DNA of 64,000 nt from an uncultured Arachnia sp. (GCA_947499145.1 CANMNB010000004.1:186001-250000); one strand, 5' to 3'. Positions 27,072 through 35,529 are shown, numbered from the stretch's first letter. Notes: generated by a model not told the origin, from the letters alone. Numbers and translations: made by a program.

Positions 27072-27739
27072 CGCAGATCCTGATCGTGGAGGACGAGCCC
27101 GGCATTTCGTCATTCATCGCGAAAGGGCTGAAGGCTGCGGGCTACGCGTCCACGGCGGTGACGACGGGCGAGGCTGCGCTGACCCTGGCCGTGGCCGGCG
27201 ATTTCCAACTGATGGTGCTCGACATCGGGCTACCGGACATCGACGGCTTCTCCGTGCTGAGACGGCTGCGGGCAACCGGTTCCACAATGCCCGTCATCAT
27301 CCTCACCGCCCGATCGTCCGTGGACGACACCGTCGCAGGGCTCGAGGGCGGCGCTGACGACTACATGCCCAAACCGTTCCGTTTCGACGAACTGCTGGCC
27401 CGGATCAGGCTTCGGTTGCGCACCGACTCGGGTGGGCAGGATGCGACGGTTCTCACGCACGGCGACCTCAGCCTCGATCTGCGCACCCGCTACGCGACGG
27501 TTGGGGATGAGGAGGTGGAACTGTCCGCCCGGGAATTCTCCCTGCTCGAGACATTCCTCTCACACCCCGGACAGGTGCTGAGCCGCGAACAGTTGTTGGA
27601 CCGGGCCTGGGGATACGACTTCGACCCCGGATCGAACATCGTCGACGTCTACGTGCGGTACCTGCGCAAGAAGGTCGGAGCCGAGCGCATCGTCACCGTC
27701 TACGGCATGGGCTACCGGCTGGTGGCCGTCGCCAAGTAG
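27068..27739 (+). CDS. OmpR-family response regulator
   Basis: The 223-residue partner of the upstream kinase has a receiver domain with acidic pocket EDE, phospho-acceptor D52 (MVLDIGLPDIDG) and K102 (MPKPFRF). A winged-helix DNA-binding domain follows (SAREFSLLETFL, REQLLDRAWG, VDVYVRYLRKK). GTG 27068 was chosen because it overlaps the kinase stop and has GGAG 9 nt upstream; ATG 27053 would add five residues. Targets are not evident. Confidence 0.94.
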   Translation: MTQILIVEDEPGISSFIAKGLKAAGYASTAVTTGEAALTLAVAGDFQLMVLDIGLPDIDGFSVLRRLRATGSTMPVIILTARSSVDDTVAGLEGGADDYMPKPFRFDELLARIRLRLRTDSGGQDATVLTHGDLSLDLRTRYATVGDEEVELSAREFSLLETFLSHPGQVLSREQLLDRAWGYDFDPGSNIVDVYVRYLRKKVGAERIVTVYGMGYRLVAVAK

Positions 27740-27750
27740 CAAACAGCGGG

Positions 27751-27778
27751 CCGGGCAGCCCCGTTGAGGGCTGCCCGG
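27751..27778. terminator. Bidirectional hairpin terminator
   Basis: Perfect 11-bp arms CCGGGCAGCCC and GGGCTGCCCGG enclose a 6-nt loop. It sits between the convergent response regulator and the repeat protein. No long T-run follows on either strand, as is usual in actinobacteria. Confidence 0.75.
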
Positions 27779-27797
27779 CGCCGGGATGACGATCGGG

Positions 27798-28283
27798 TCA
27801 GTCGGCCGAGTCTGCGGACACCGGGCTGGGCGCCGACACGGCCGAGATCGCGCTGGGCGCCGAGTCCTGGCTGGGTGCCGAGGGTGCGCTGGCGGGTGAG
27901 TTGGGGGTGGGCGCCGAGGCTGCGCTGGCGGGTGAGTTGGGGGTGGGCGCGGAGGCTGCGCTGGCGGGTGAGTTGGGGGTCGGTGCCGAGGCTGCGCTCG
28001 CGTCGGACTGCTGCGCCGCCACGGACGGTGGGTCGCTGGGGCTGTTGGCCGAGACCGGGTTGGTCGGTGAGACCGTGGACGGTGGGTCGCTGGGGCTGTT
28101 GGCCGAGACCGGGTTGGTCGGTGAGACCGTCGGCCTGCTGCTCGGGCTGGTGGTGCCCGAGAGGTGGATGCCCGGGCCGCTCGGCGCGGCCGGCTCCTCC
28201 GCCAATGCGGTCGCGGTGATGCCCCCGCCAACCGCGAGGGCACTGAGTACGCCGGTGGCGATCCATGCGTTGCGCTTCTTCAT
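27798..28283 (-). CDS. Secreted low-complexity repeat protein
   Basis: The 161-residue protein has a Sec signal peptide (MKKRNAWIATGV..., cleavage after ATALA near residue 28). The remainder is almost entirely Ser, Ala, Pro, Asn and Thr: two 18-residue units built on TVSPTNPVSANSPSDPPS, then three 12-residue units SAASAPTPNSPA and a degenerate tail ending SADSAD. No LPxTG or membrane anchor is visible, so it may be released or be a glycosylated mucin-like coat. ATG 28283 follows GGGAG by 5 nt. Confidence 0.77.
   Translation of the reverse strand: MKKRNAWIATGVLSALAVGGGITATALAEEPAAPSGPGIHLSGTTSPSSRPTVSPTNPVSANSPSDPPSTVSPTNPVSANSPSDPPSVAAQQSDASAASAPTPNSPASAASAPTPNSPASAASAPTPNSPASAPSAPSQDSAPSAISAVSAPSPVSADSAD
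27886..27996. repeat. 36-bp coding minisatellite, three copies
   Basis: The unit containing GGTGAGTTGGGGGT recurs at 27895, 27931 and 27967. The first two copies are nearly identical and the third slightly diverged. Each encodes the 12-residue SAASAPTPNSPA unit on the minus strand. Confidence 0.85.
28023..28130. repeat. 54-bp coding minisatellite, two identical copies
   Basis: 28023-28076 and 28077-28130 are identical base for base, indicating recent duplication. The period is 18 codons, so the frame is preserved. Confidence 0.92.
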
Positions 28284-28394
28284 GTCTACTCCCATTCCGT
28301 GACGCCGACGACGCCTCTTCTTGTCTTTGTGCCTCTAGTCAATCCGGTCAAGGTGAGAGCATGAGGAGTGCTTCATGAGACCTTTCTCATCAGC

Positions 28395-29609
28395 TCACCC
28401 GGGTACGGCCCTGGAGAGCCAGGATTCGGCCTCGCGTAGCCGGCCCTCTGCGTCCCGAAGCCAGTCGGGAGCCCCTTCGCGCCTCGCGCCGGCGACCAAT
28501 GACAGGACTACTCCTGCGGTCCGGGCGTTCAGCGCCCGGGGATCTTCCACCATGGCGGTGCACTGTCGCGTCCACGTGGCCAGGAGCTCGGGCACCATGG
28601 GATAGGTGTCGGGCGCCAGGTGTGGCAGGACACTGACGTGGGCCAGCAGGCACGCGAGATCGTCGACTCGGTGGCCCGGGCCCACTGAGTCGACGTCCAG
28701 GAGCGTCGTCACGTGTCCATCTCCGACGAGGAGGTTCGCTTCGTAAAAGTCACCGTGGGTGGGAACCAGCGGTCCCGCGTCCGACGCCGCCAGCGCTGCC
28801 GCGATGCCGTTCGCGAGGCGGTTGATGCGATCGGAGTGTTGGGGCAGCACCGCCCTCGCGGCGTGGGCGTAGTGGCCTGACCTCTCTGCCCACGCTGGAC
28901 GGCGGGGCAAGTCCATGACTGCAGTAGGCAGTCGGTCGAGCACACGAACCAGCGTCTCCAGCAGACCGTGGGCGTCGTCGACGCCGTCGGACAGGAGCAC
29001 CGCCAGCGGTGTCCCTCGTCCCGCGCGGATGACCAGGAGACCGTCCTCCTCTACGAGCAGCACCTCGGGCGCGGGGACACCAGCGTCGATGAGCATGTGG
29101 TGGCGGCTCGCCAACTGGTTGATGACATCCGGACGCACCACTTTGGTGTACGCCATCCCTCCCGGCAGCTCCTCGTCGCGGATTCGCAGCACTGCACGGC
29201 GCGTCGGGCGATAGGTCAACAGCTCCACGATCGGCGTCCTGGTGAGACGTAAACGGTCCTGCAGTTCCTGTGGGCTGCAGGCAGGTGCCAACGCGGGTAG
29301 CTCGGGGTCGGCAGGATGGCGCCAGACGTGGACGACCTTGTTCCCGCTCTCCAACCGCACGAGTCCCGGACCGGGCGACGCGCTGATCGCCGCGGTTGTC
29401 GCGACGAGGTACTGTTCCGGACCCTCCGGCACCGCCACCGTGTAACCGACGCTCACTCCGGCCCCGGGACGGTGGTGGATGTCTCGCACCTGCCACGTGT
29501 CCAGACCCGCCCCCTCGACGGCCAGTGCGGCAGACAGGATGTCTGACGCCAACGGCCCGGTGAGCAGTTCGATGTCGTCTCGTTCTCGCTTCGACAAGGC
29601 ATCGTCCAT
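28395..29609 (-). CDS. Aminoglycoside phosphotransferase-fold (APH) kinase
   Basis: The 404-residue protein has the APH/choline kinase fold in its second half: catalytic loop THGDFYEANLL (Brenner motif) and metal-binding LLDVDSVGPG, with a hydrophobic pocket helix after. The first half is less conserved, with GMAYTKVV possibly carrying the ATP-site lysine. Family members phosphorylate aminoglycosides, macrolides, sugars or cofactors, so the substrate is unknown and resistance should not be assumed. It is the last gene of the minus-strand run beginning at 32779. Confidence 0.77.
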   Translation of the reverse strand: MDDALSKRERDDIELLTGPLASDILSAALAVEGAGLDTWQVRDIHHRPGAGVSVGYTVAVPEGPEQYLVATTAAISASPGPGLVRLESGNKVVHVWRHPADPELPALAPACSPQELQDRLRLTRTPIVELLTYRPTRRAVLRIRDEELPGGMAYTKVVRPDVINQLASRHHMLIDAGVPAPEVLLVEEDGLLVIRAGRGTPLAVLLSDGVDDAHGLLETLVRVLDRLPTAVMDLPRRPAWAERSGHYAHAARAVLPQHSDRINRLANGIAAALAASDAGPLVPTHGDFYEANLLVGDGHVTTLLDVDSVGPGHRVDDLACLLAHVSVLPHLAPDTYPMVPELLATWTRQCTAMVEDPRALNARTAGVVLSLVAGARREGAPDWLRDAEGRLREAESWLSRAVPG

Positions 29610-29660
29610 GCGAGCCAGTCCAGCAGAGGATCGTGAGGATCCGATGAGAGGCGCGACGGC

Positions 29661-31232
29661 TCAGGCGAGTCCGTGGCGGTAGGCATAGGCGGCCGCCTGG
29701 GTTCGGGATCCCACCCCGAGCTTGTTGTAGATGTTGCTGAGGTGGCGCGCGACGGTCTTCTCGCTCAGGAACAGCCCCGCGGCGATGTCGCGGGTGCTGT
29801 GGCCGGCCGCGACCAGCCGCAACACCTCGACCTCGCGATCGGTCAACCCGTCACGCACGGTTGCGGCGGGTGTCTCCAGTGCCGTGGTGGCTTCCAACGC
29901 AGGGGCTGCGCCGAGCTCTTCGAACGTCCCGCGTGCCGTGTCGAGTTCGCGGCTCGCGGACTCCTCGTCGCCCAGGCCGCGAAGCACGCGGGCAAGCAGG
30001 ACCCGCGCACGGGCCACCTCGTAGGGGGCTCCCACCGTGCTCCACGTCCGGAGCGCGATGCGCGCCCGGACCAGCGCCTCGGCCGCGTCGTCGAGGGCGA
30101 GCTGGACGGCGGCATGGGACAGGGCGGCCGCGGCCACCACCGGTGAACATTGAGTGAGTCCGGCCACCGCGTCCTGCTCCTCGAGCAGGGCGCTCGCCGC
30201 TCTGACATCTCCCGCGGCGAGCAGGATCTCGGTCGCCGCGGGCAGAATGCGGATCCTTCGGGCCGGAACGGTGACCTCTGTCAGGCACCGGCGGATGGCG
30301 GCAGCTGCCTGCTCGCCGAGACCGCTGGCGAGCCACCAGTGGGCCAGCCCGGGCTGCGGGTCGTACCCCAGCTCGGCCGCCCTCCGGAAGGCGCCCTCGG
30401 CAGCGCCAAGGTTCCCGCGCTGCAGGAGCAGGACACCCCGTTCATGCTCGGCGTATCCCGCGGTGAGCGGAAGGCCCTGCTCCTCGCACACCGAGCGCGC
30501 GGCGTCGAACTCCCGGATGGCCTGAGTCCAGTCCCCGTGGAGGGCGAGGACTTGACCCTGGTGCAGGGCGCAGTTCCCGGCGAAGGGCGTGACGCCGGGC
30601 TGGACCGCGCACCAGGTCTGCAGTTCCGACGTCCATTGGCACATCCGGTCGATGGCCCCGATTTCCTGGCAGCCTTCGATGGCGGCGCAGAACACCATTC
30701 CGGACGTCCGGCCGCTCGGTTCGCCGGCCAGAACCCCTGCCATCGCCTCGTCCAGCAGGGACAAACCACGGGGCACGTCGTTGCTGTAGATGGCATGCCG
30801 TCCCAGGGCCGTGAGCCCGAAGGCAGTGAGGTCCGGATCATGGTGCTCGCGTCCGATCCGGGCCACTTCCTCGGCCAGGGGGCCCACCTCCTCGAACGCT
30901 CCGGACTCCAGCGAGCGATGCAGTTCGAGCACGGCAACGTACCCTCGGGCCCTCGAGTCCTGGCCGGCGACTGGCATCTCCAGGAGCAGTCGTTGCGCAC
31001 GGTGGAGCCAGCCGTTGAAGAGTGCCGGCCGACCTGATGTTCCGAAGACCAGGGCGAGGAGGAAAGCGGAGTGCAGGGCTTGAGCCGTCGACCCGCAGCC
31101 GAGTTGGAGGCCGTAGGCCTGCTGCAGCAGGCGCACCGCCTGGTCGTGGTCGCCCGACAGGTCCGCTGCCAGGCCGAGTTCGACGAGGGCCGCAGCCTCG
31201 ACGTCGGCATCAGCTCGTTCGTGCTGGTCCAT
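29661..31232 (-). CDS. TPR-containing LuxR-type transcription regulator
   Basis: The 523-residue protein consists of helical repeat segments (TPR-like, about 10-450) ending in a LuxR/GerE DNA-binding domain at about 457-510 (LTDREVEVLRLVAAGHSTRD..., IYNKLGVGSR). It resembles MalT/LAL-type regulators without the N-terminal NTPase domain: no Walker A is present. The repeats probably bind a partner protein or ligand. ATG 31232 has GGAGG 8 nt upstream. It lies just downstream of the FMO-like gene, a possible target. Confidence 0.86.
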   Translation of the reverse strand: MDQHERADADVEAAALVELGLAADLSGDHDQAVRLLQQAYGLQLGCGSTAQALHSAFLLALVFGTSGRPALFNGWLHRAQRLLLEMPVAGQDSRARGYVAVLELHRSLESGAFEEVGPLAEEVARIGREHHDPDLTAFGLTALGRHAIYSNDVPRGLSLLDEAMAGVLAGEPSGRTSGMVFCAAIEGCQEIGAIDRMCQWTSELQTWCAVQPGVTPFAGNCALHQGQVLALHGDWTQAIREFDAARSVCEEQGLPLTAGYAEHERGVLLLQRGNLGAAEGAFRRAAELGYDPQPGLAHWWLASGLGEQAAAAIRRCLTEVTVPARRIRILPAATEILLAAGDVRAASALLEEQDAVAGLTQCSPVVAAAALSHAAVQLALDDAAEALVRARIALRTWSTVGAPYEVARARVLLARVLRGLGDEESASRELDTARGTFEELGAAPALEATTALETPAATVRDGLTDREVEVLRLVAAGHSTRDIAAGLFLSEKTVARHLSNIYNKLGVGSRTQAAAYAYRHGLA

Positions 31233-31328
31233 CCTCCGGTCCTCCACCTCGGAGGCTACACCGGAGGGCCGGGCAGGCACGTGCGAGAACCAGCCTCCCG
31301 GCTCGTCACAGTGCCGATCGCACCTGGC

Positions 31329-32489
31329 TCACTCGGCCGTTCGATGCTCACTTCGTCGGGTCCTGCCCAGGATGTGACGGGCCACGTAGGCGGCATCCCG
31401 ACCCACTCCGTGCAGGTCCATGGAAGCGAAGGCGTACTGGTAGGCAAGACCCGCGAAGAACAGGCCCTCGACATCGCGGCACACTCCTCGGTACTCCCGT
31501 GGCCAGCCGGAATCGTCGAGCACCGGCAGGTCAAGCCAGGAGAAGTCGTGTCGGAACCCCGTCGCCCAGACCACGGTTCGAGGCGACACGGTCGACCCGT
31601 CACTGAGTTCCGGGAGGCCGTCGTGGGAACCGGTGACCCTCGCATGGGTGCGCGCCACGCCGGCCGCTGCGAGGTCAGCTCGCTTGACGCGGAGCATCGG
31701 TCCTCCATGGGCCAGAACGTAGGGTCGCTGACGCCGTCCGAAGGGGGTTCGGCGGGTGCGGACGTGCCGATGGATGAGGAGCGCAGTTGGCAGCACGATG
31801 CGCAGCAGCGGGCTGTCCCAGGGCACGGGGATCTCCCCGGGATCCCTGCCGGCCAGGGTCACCTCATGGGTGCGGGCGAGTTCCAATGCGATGTCACAGC
31901 CGGAGTGGCCGGCCCCCACCACGAGGACCGGTCCCTCCGGCAGGTCGCTCGGCCGTCGGTACTCGCTGGAGTGCAGCTGCCTGATCTGCTGGTCGAGCTC
32001 GGCCGCCACGCTGGGAATGGATGGGACGCGGCCGTGGGGGCTGGTGGCGATGACCACGTTGTGGCACTCAAACCGACCGCTGACGGTCTCGACCCTGAAG
32101 CCGGGGCCCTTCCTCTCCAGGCGAGTGACCTCGGTCCCGAGCCGAACCGGGAGCTCGAACCGCTCGGCATAGGTCTCGAGGTAGTCTCCGACGGCATCCT
32201 TTCCCGCGAACCCCCAGCGGCGATCGGGGAACGCCATACCCGGAAGCTTGTTGAAGGAGTTGGGGGTGAACAGCCGGAGCGAGTCGTACCGCTGCCGCCA
32301 GTTGTCGCCCACGTGCTCATTGGCCTCCAGGACCACGCAGGGATGGCGTCGTCGGGTGAGCTGTCGGGCCGTCGCGAGTCCGGCCTGTCCGGCGCCGATG
32401 ATCACCGTGTCGATGAAGGTGCTGTCACGAGGATCGCCGGGCGCGGCGCTCTCGATGCGGCTGGCGGTAACGGATGGGCGGGTGGACAT
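31329..32489 (-). CDS. FMO-like NAD(P)H-dependent flavoprotein monooxygenase
   Basis: The 386-residue cytosolic enzyme has an FAD-binding Rossmann motif (VIIGAGQAGLATARQL, G32/G34/G37) and a NADPH-binding one (VLVVGAGHSGCD, G192/G194/G197). Between them is IRQLHSSEYR, a version of the FMO/BVMO fingerprint without its usual leading FxG. The C-terminal ATG motif reads VVWATGFRHDFSWL. It likely oxygenates a small N-, S- or keto-substrate. AGGAGG lies 5 nt before ATG 32489. Its 5' end overlaps the upstream SemiSWEET-like gene by 88 bp in another frame. Confidence 0.87.
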   Translation of the reverse strand: MSTRPSVTASRIESAAPGDPRDSTFIDTVIIGAGQAGLATARQLTRRRHPCVVLEANEHVGDNWRQRYDSLRLFTPNSFNKLPGMAFPDRRWGFAGKDAVGDYLETYAERFELPVRLGTEVTRLERKGPGFRVETVSGRFECHNVVIATSPHGRVPSIPSVAAELDQQIRQLHSSEYRRPSDLPEGPVLVVGAGHSGCDIALELARTHEVTLAGRDPGEIPVPWDSPLLRIVLPTALLIHRHVRTRRTPFGRRQRPYVLAHGGPMLRVKRADLAAAGVARTHARVTGSHDGLPELSDGSTVSPRTVVWATGFRHDFSWLDLPVLDDSGWPREYRGVCRDVEGLFFAGLAYQYAFASMDLHGVGRDAAYVARHILGRTRRSEHRTAE

Positions 32490-32779
32490 GGGTGCCTCCT
32501 GGGAATGGCGGTGGTGGTCGTCCGTGCGAATCGCAGGTACCACGCCAACATGACGGCGGATGTCGTCAGATGGACGCTGTGCAGTACCCAGATGGGTCCG
32601 GGCGGGAGGGATAAGACGTACAGCGAGTGCACCGCGTTGCCGGTGTTGACCAACAGCAGATTGCCCAGGCTGTACGAGGCCAGGTCGCGCGTCGTGACGG
32701 CCTTGACGACCATCGGCAGGACACTGCAGGCGAAGATGGTCGTCGAGATGATCCCGGCGGTGACCGCGAGTCCAGTCAT
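32402..32779 (-). CDS. SemiSWEET-like small membrane protein
   Basis: The 125-residue protein has three hydrophobic segments in its first 86 residues (about 5-25, 37-57 and 62-85). ACSVLPMVVKAVTTRDLASY resembles the PQ-loop of bacterial SemiSWEET half-transporters, which dimerise to move sugars. The 40-residue Pro/Arg/Thr-rich tail is encoded entirely within the overlap with the FMO-like gene and may be incidental. TAGCGT sits 7 nt before ATG 32779 (leaderless), which supports a real gene. The family assignment is moderate. Confidence 0.62.
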   Translation of the reverse strand: MTGLAVTAGIISTTIFACSVLPMVVKAVTTRDLASYSLGNLLLVNTGNAVHSLYVLSLPPGPIWVLHSVHLTTSAVMLAWYLRFARTTTTAIPRRHPCPPAHPLPPAASRAPRPAILVTAPSSTR

Positions 32780-32786
32780 GACCCTG

Positions 32787-32792
32787 ACGCTA
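32787..32792 (-). promoter_or_regulatory. -10 element, leaderless start of SemiSWEET-like gene
   Basis: TAGCGT on the minus strand, 7 nt before ATG 32779. It probably drives the SemiSWEET-FMO unit. Confidence 0.48.
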
Positions 32793-32893
32793 CGATCGAG
32801 GCCCCCTGCCTCGCGTCGGGCGCTTTACCCATTCCATGGGGAGCGGATGGTCACTTTTACCCAGCGGCGGCGGGACCCCGCTGACGGGCGGCT

Positions 32894-33838
32894 TCACCCG
32901 TCCCGGTGCAACCGTCGCCTGGTCCAGAACGGTTGCACCACGAGCCCGCGGCCGTGGAGCTGGAGGAGCGCCAGAACCGCCAGTCCTCCCAGGAACACCG
33001 TGGTGACCAGACTGGCCTCGATGCCGAAGGCACCTCCCGAGACCAGGTCAGGACCGGCTGGGCTGGTCGCCACGGCACCGACGCTCGTGCCTCCGGAGAT
33101 GGGGATGCTGAAGAGCAGCCATTGGGAGATGTTCCAGGCGAAATGGAGGCCGATCACCAACCACAGGTTTCGCGTCAGCGCATACAGGGCGGCGAACGGG
33201 AGCCCTGCCTCGACGGCGATCGCCACGGTGCTGAGCCAGGTGGCCCCGGGATTGCCGAGGTGCATGAGGCCGAAGACGGCGGAGGAGAGCGCCACGGCGG
33301 CCCACGTCCCGAACCCCTCTTCCGCATATCGGTACAGCATTCCCCGAAACAGGATCTCCTCGACGACGGCGGCTTGGAGCCCAGCGACGCTCAGCATCCT
33401 CACCCAATCGCTGGGTGTCTGGACGCCGTGGAACCGGATGCCGCCCAGGACCCAGATCCCGGCGACACAGACCGAGACCAGGACGACTCCCAGCAGCAGG
33501 CCGACCACGAGGCCGCCAGCCCGCGCGGAGGCCAGTTCCGTCAGGGGGCGCCTCTCCAGGAAGCGGCCCACGACCCAGTAGGCGACCACGGTGGGGACGA
33601 CGAGGAAGGTCGCCTGCACCGGCGCCCACCACGTCGTCCGGGCGGCGGCCGGGATCAGTGAGGCCAGGACGTAGAGGACGGCAGCCGTGGCGCCGGCGAC
33701 GAGGACGAATCCCGACAGTCGGGCGGCAGGGTTGGTCGTCCACGTCCGAGCGGCCAGCGGAGGCCTCTTGGGTTGGTCGACCGGGAGTCCGTCGGAGCGC
33801 AGCGTGGACAGGTGAGTTGTCGCGACGCCGTGGTCCAT
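32894..33838 (-). CDS. CPBP-family (Abi) intramembrane metalloprotease
   Basis: The 314-residue integral membrane protein has about eight hydrophobic segments and the CPBP/Rce1 catalytic set: E160-E161xxxR165 (VVEEILFRG), H193 (FGLMHLG) and H232xxxN236 (LHFAWNIS). The family cleaves membrane or prenylated proteins and in some bacteria protects against self-made bacteriocins. The start MDHGVA at 33838 has GGAG 5 nt upstream; ATG 33865 is the alternative. No bacteriocin gene is recognised nearby. Confidence 0.87.
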   Translation of the reverse strand: MDHGVATTHLSTLRSDGLPVDQPKRPPLAARTWTTNPAARLSGFVLVAGATAAVLYVLASLIPAAARTTWWAPVQATFLVVPTVVAYWVVGRFLERRPLTELASARAGGLVVGLLLGVVLVSVCVAGIWVLGGIRFHGVQTPSDWVRMLSVAGLQAAVVEEILFRGMLYRYAEEGFGTWAAVALSSAVFGLMHLGNPGATWLSTVAIAVEAGLPFAALYALTRNLWLVIGLHFAWNISQWLLFSIPISGGTSVGAVATSPAGPDLVSGGAFGIEASLVTTVFLGGLAVLALLQLHGRGLVVQPFWTRRRLHRDG

Positions 33839-33927
33839 GGTCTCTCCATCCTTGAGGCCGAGCATAGAGAGGCGTCAGTGGGCTGGAAGTGTGGGGGCTG
33901 GGAGGGGAGAGTGGCGCGCTGCATGGG

Positions 33928-34506
33928 TCACCCCGTCGGGAAGGTGTCCTCCATCCAGGTCACGATCTTCTTGGCGGTGGAGGCCGGCGCCTCCCCGCGT
34001 GTGTCCAGGACCAGCAGCGGGTGCCGGGAGAGCAGATCCGTGGCCGCGTGATAGCCGTCCGTGGAGGTCATCTGCCACTGGGTCTCCATCTGTCGCACGT
34101 TGTCGTCGGACCAGACGACGTCCCTCTTGGACGCCTTGTGCAGGAGCCGCTCCTCGGTTCGATTGCGCGCGAGTCGGGTGTCCAGGTCGGCCCTCAGCTC
34201 GACGAAGCCGACTTCCCCGTTGAAGATTCCCACGTACGAACTCATCACCGCCAGGTCCTCGGGCGAGTCCAGTGCCCACACGACGGTGAAGATCAAGTCG
34301 ACCCCGTGCGCCGCCGCCTCCTCCAGGACACGGCGTCGGAACTCGTTGTTGAGCGTGTTGAACGGCGGGGTTCCGAAGCCGAACGTCTCCATCAGGGGTT
34401 CAATCGTCATGTGGTTGTGGAACAGCCGGAACCGGCTGGCCGCGGCCACTTCACGACCGATCGTCATCTTTCCGACGGCTGGTGGTCCGAAGAGAACGAG
34501 GAGCAT
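33928..34506 (-). CDS. P-loop AAA-type ATPase/kinase-like protein
   Basis: The 192-residue soluble protein starts directly with a Walker A motif (LFGPPAVGKMTIGRE, GPPAVGKMT at 7-15). Later segments FVELRADLDTRLARNRTEER and PLLVLDTRGEAPA fit small nucleoside-kinase-like proteins of the AAA_18/shikimate kinase type. The substrate is unknown. Upstream ATGs (34518, 34530) are possible starts; 34506 gives the P-loop its usual distance from the N-terminus. It lies downstream of tRNA-Lys, separated by a hairpin. Confidence 0.75.
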   Translation of the reverse strand: MLLVLFGPPAVGKMTIGREVAAASRFRLFHNHMTIEPLMETFGFGTPPFNTLNNEFRRRVLEEAAAHGVDLIFTVVWALDSPEDLAVMSSYVGIFNGEVGFVELRADLDTRLARNRTEERLLHKASKRDVVWSDDNVRQMETQWQMTSTDGYHAATDLLSRHPLLVLDTRGEAPASTAKKIVTWMEDTFPTG

Positions 34507-34543
34507 GCCAGACAGCATGCCGCAGATCATGCGCGCGAACGAC

Positions 34544-34579
34544 AACTGGCCCTCATCCCCGGAGGGGCAAGGGCCAGTT
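34544..34579 (-). terminator. Hairpin terminator after tRNA-Lys
   Basis: Arms AACTGGCCCT (34544-34553) and AGGGCCAGTT (34570-34579) pair perfectly, with an inner CCCC/GGGG stem. On the minus strand it lies just 3' of tRNA-Lys and ends with TTGTCGTT. Confidence 0.7.
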
Positions 34580-34590
34580 GACCAGGTGTT

Positions 34591-34666
<76 letters not shown>

Positions 34667-34721
34667 ATTCGCGAGAGACAACTTTACCGCTGCCAGACGC
34701 TGGTGCGAAATCATGCGGTGG

Positions 34722-34797
34722 TGGGGTGAGTAACGGGACTTGAACCCGCGACATCCTGGACCACAACCAGGTGCTCTACCAGCTGAGCTATACCCAC
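34722..34797 (-). tRNA. tRNA-His (GUG)
   Basis: This 76-nt gene includes encoded CCA. Acceptor GTGGGTA pairs with TACTCAC. The anticodon loop TTGTGGT has anticodon GTG. A genomic G precedes position 1 and faces C73, the His identity pair. It is 55 bp upstream of tRNA-Lys on the same strand, so a shared transcript is likely. Confidence 0.97.
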
Positions 34798-34864
34798 CAT
34801 GTCACCACATGCGTGCCCTCGGGCGTGCCCGACGACTGAAGAAGAATACCGCATGGCCCCCGGA

Positions 34865-35476
34865 TCAGCGAATCCGGGTGAGGGCCCCCTGGTGCCGCTG
34901 CGCGATCTCGCGCGCCGCCGCGGAATCTGGTCCCGGTGGGGCGACGAACACGGCTTCGCGGTAGTAGCGCAGCTCCTCGATCGACTCCTGGATGTCGGCG
35001 AGGGCTCGGTGATTCCCGCCCTTGGCGGGGGCCTGGTAGAGCACCTTCGGGTACCAGCGGCGGGCGAGCTCCTTGATGGAGGACACGTCCACGTTGCGAT
35101 AGTGCACCCACGACTCGAGTTCCGGCATGTCCCGGGCGAGGAAGGCGCGGTCGGTTCCGATGGTGTTCCCTGCCATGGGGGCACGGCGCTCCACGGGGAC
35201 GTACTGGCGCACGTAGTCCATGATCATGCCCGTGGCGTCCTCCATCGGGACGGCATCGACCAGCGCGTCGAGGAGGCCGGACTTGGTGTGCATCTCCCGG
35301 ACAAAGTCGCCCATGGCCTCCAGCTGGCCGGGCCTCGGCTGGATGAGCACGTCGACGCCGTCTCCCAGCACGTTCAGCTCCCCGTCGGTGACGAGGACCG
35401 CCACCTCGATCAGGCCGTCGGTGGCCAGGTCCAGGCCCGTCATCTCGCAGTCGATCCACACCAGCTTGTCAGTCAC
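34865..35476 (-). CDS. orn: Oligoribonuclease
   Basis: Orn degrades 2-5 nt RNAs, including pGpG from cyclic-di-GMP, to mononucleotides. The 203-residue DEDDh exonuclease shows D9 and E11 (VWIDCEMTGLD), GTDRAFLARD and the final NHRALADIQESI. The GTG start at 35476 (VTDKLVW) was chosen because TATGGT lies exactly 7 nt upstream and gives the usual N-terminus; ATG codons at 35488 and 35500 would lie upstream of, or over, that promoter element. Confidence 0.96.
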   Translation of the reverse strand: MTDKLVWIDCEMTGLDLATDGLIEVAVLVTDGELNVLGDGVDVLIQPRPGQLEAMGDFVREMHTKSGLLDALVDAVPMEDATGMIMDYVRQYVPVERRAPMAGNTIGTDRAFLARDMPELESWVHYRNVDVSSIKELARRWYPKVLYQAPAKGGNHRALADIQESIEELRYYREAVFVAPPGPDSAAAREIAQRHQGALTRIR

Positions 35477-35483
35477 AGGGACA

Positions 35484-35489
35484 ACCATA
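35484..35489 (-). promoter_or_regulatory. -10 element, leaderless GTG start of orn
   Basis: TATGGT on the minus strand, 7 nt before GTG 35476. It argues against the two upstream in-frame ATG codons. Confidence 0.55.
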
Positions 35490-35529
35490 GGCCCAGCCAC
35501 TGACGTGGCAGCCCACGCTCGAGGCGTTC

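Noticed and set aside
27886-28130. Could the tandem repeats be a CRISPR array?
   Set aside because: The units are contiguous with no unique spacers, keep a reading frame and encode Ser/Ala/Pro repeats.
28395-29609. Aminoglycoside resistance gene
   Set aside because: Only the general APH kinase fold is supported; the N-terminal half does not match known resistance enzymes I can recognise.
31071-33581. Plus-strand open frame of 836 codons
   Set aside because: It runs antisense through three recognisable genes (LuxR regulator, FMO, CPBP protease) and has low-complexity composition.
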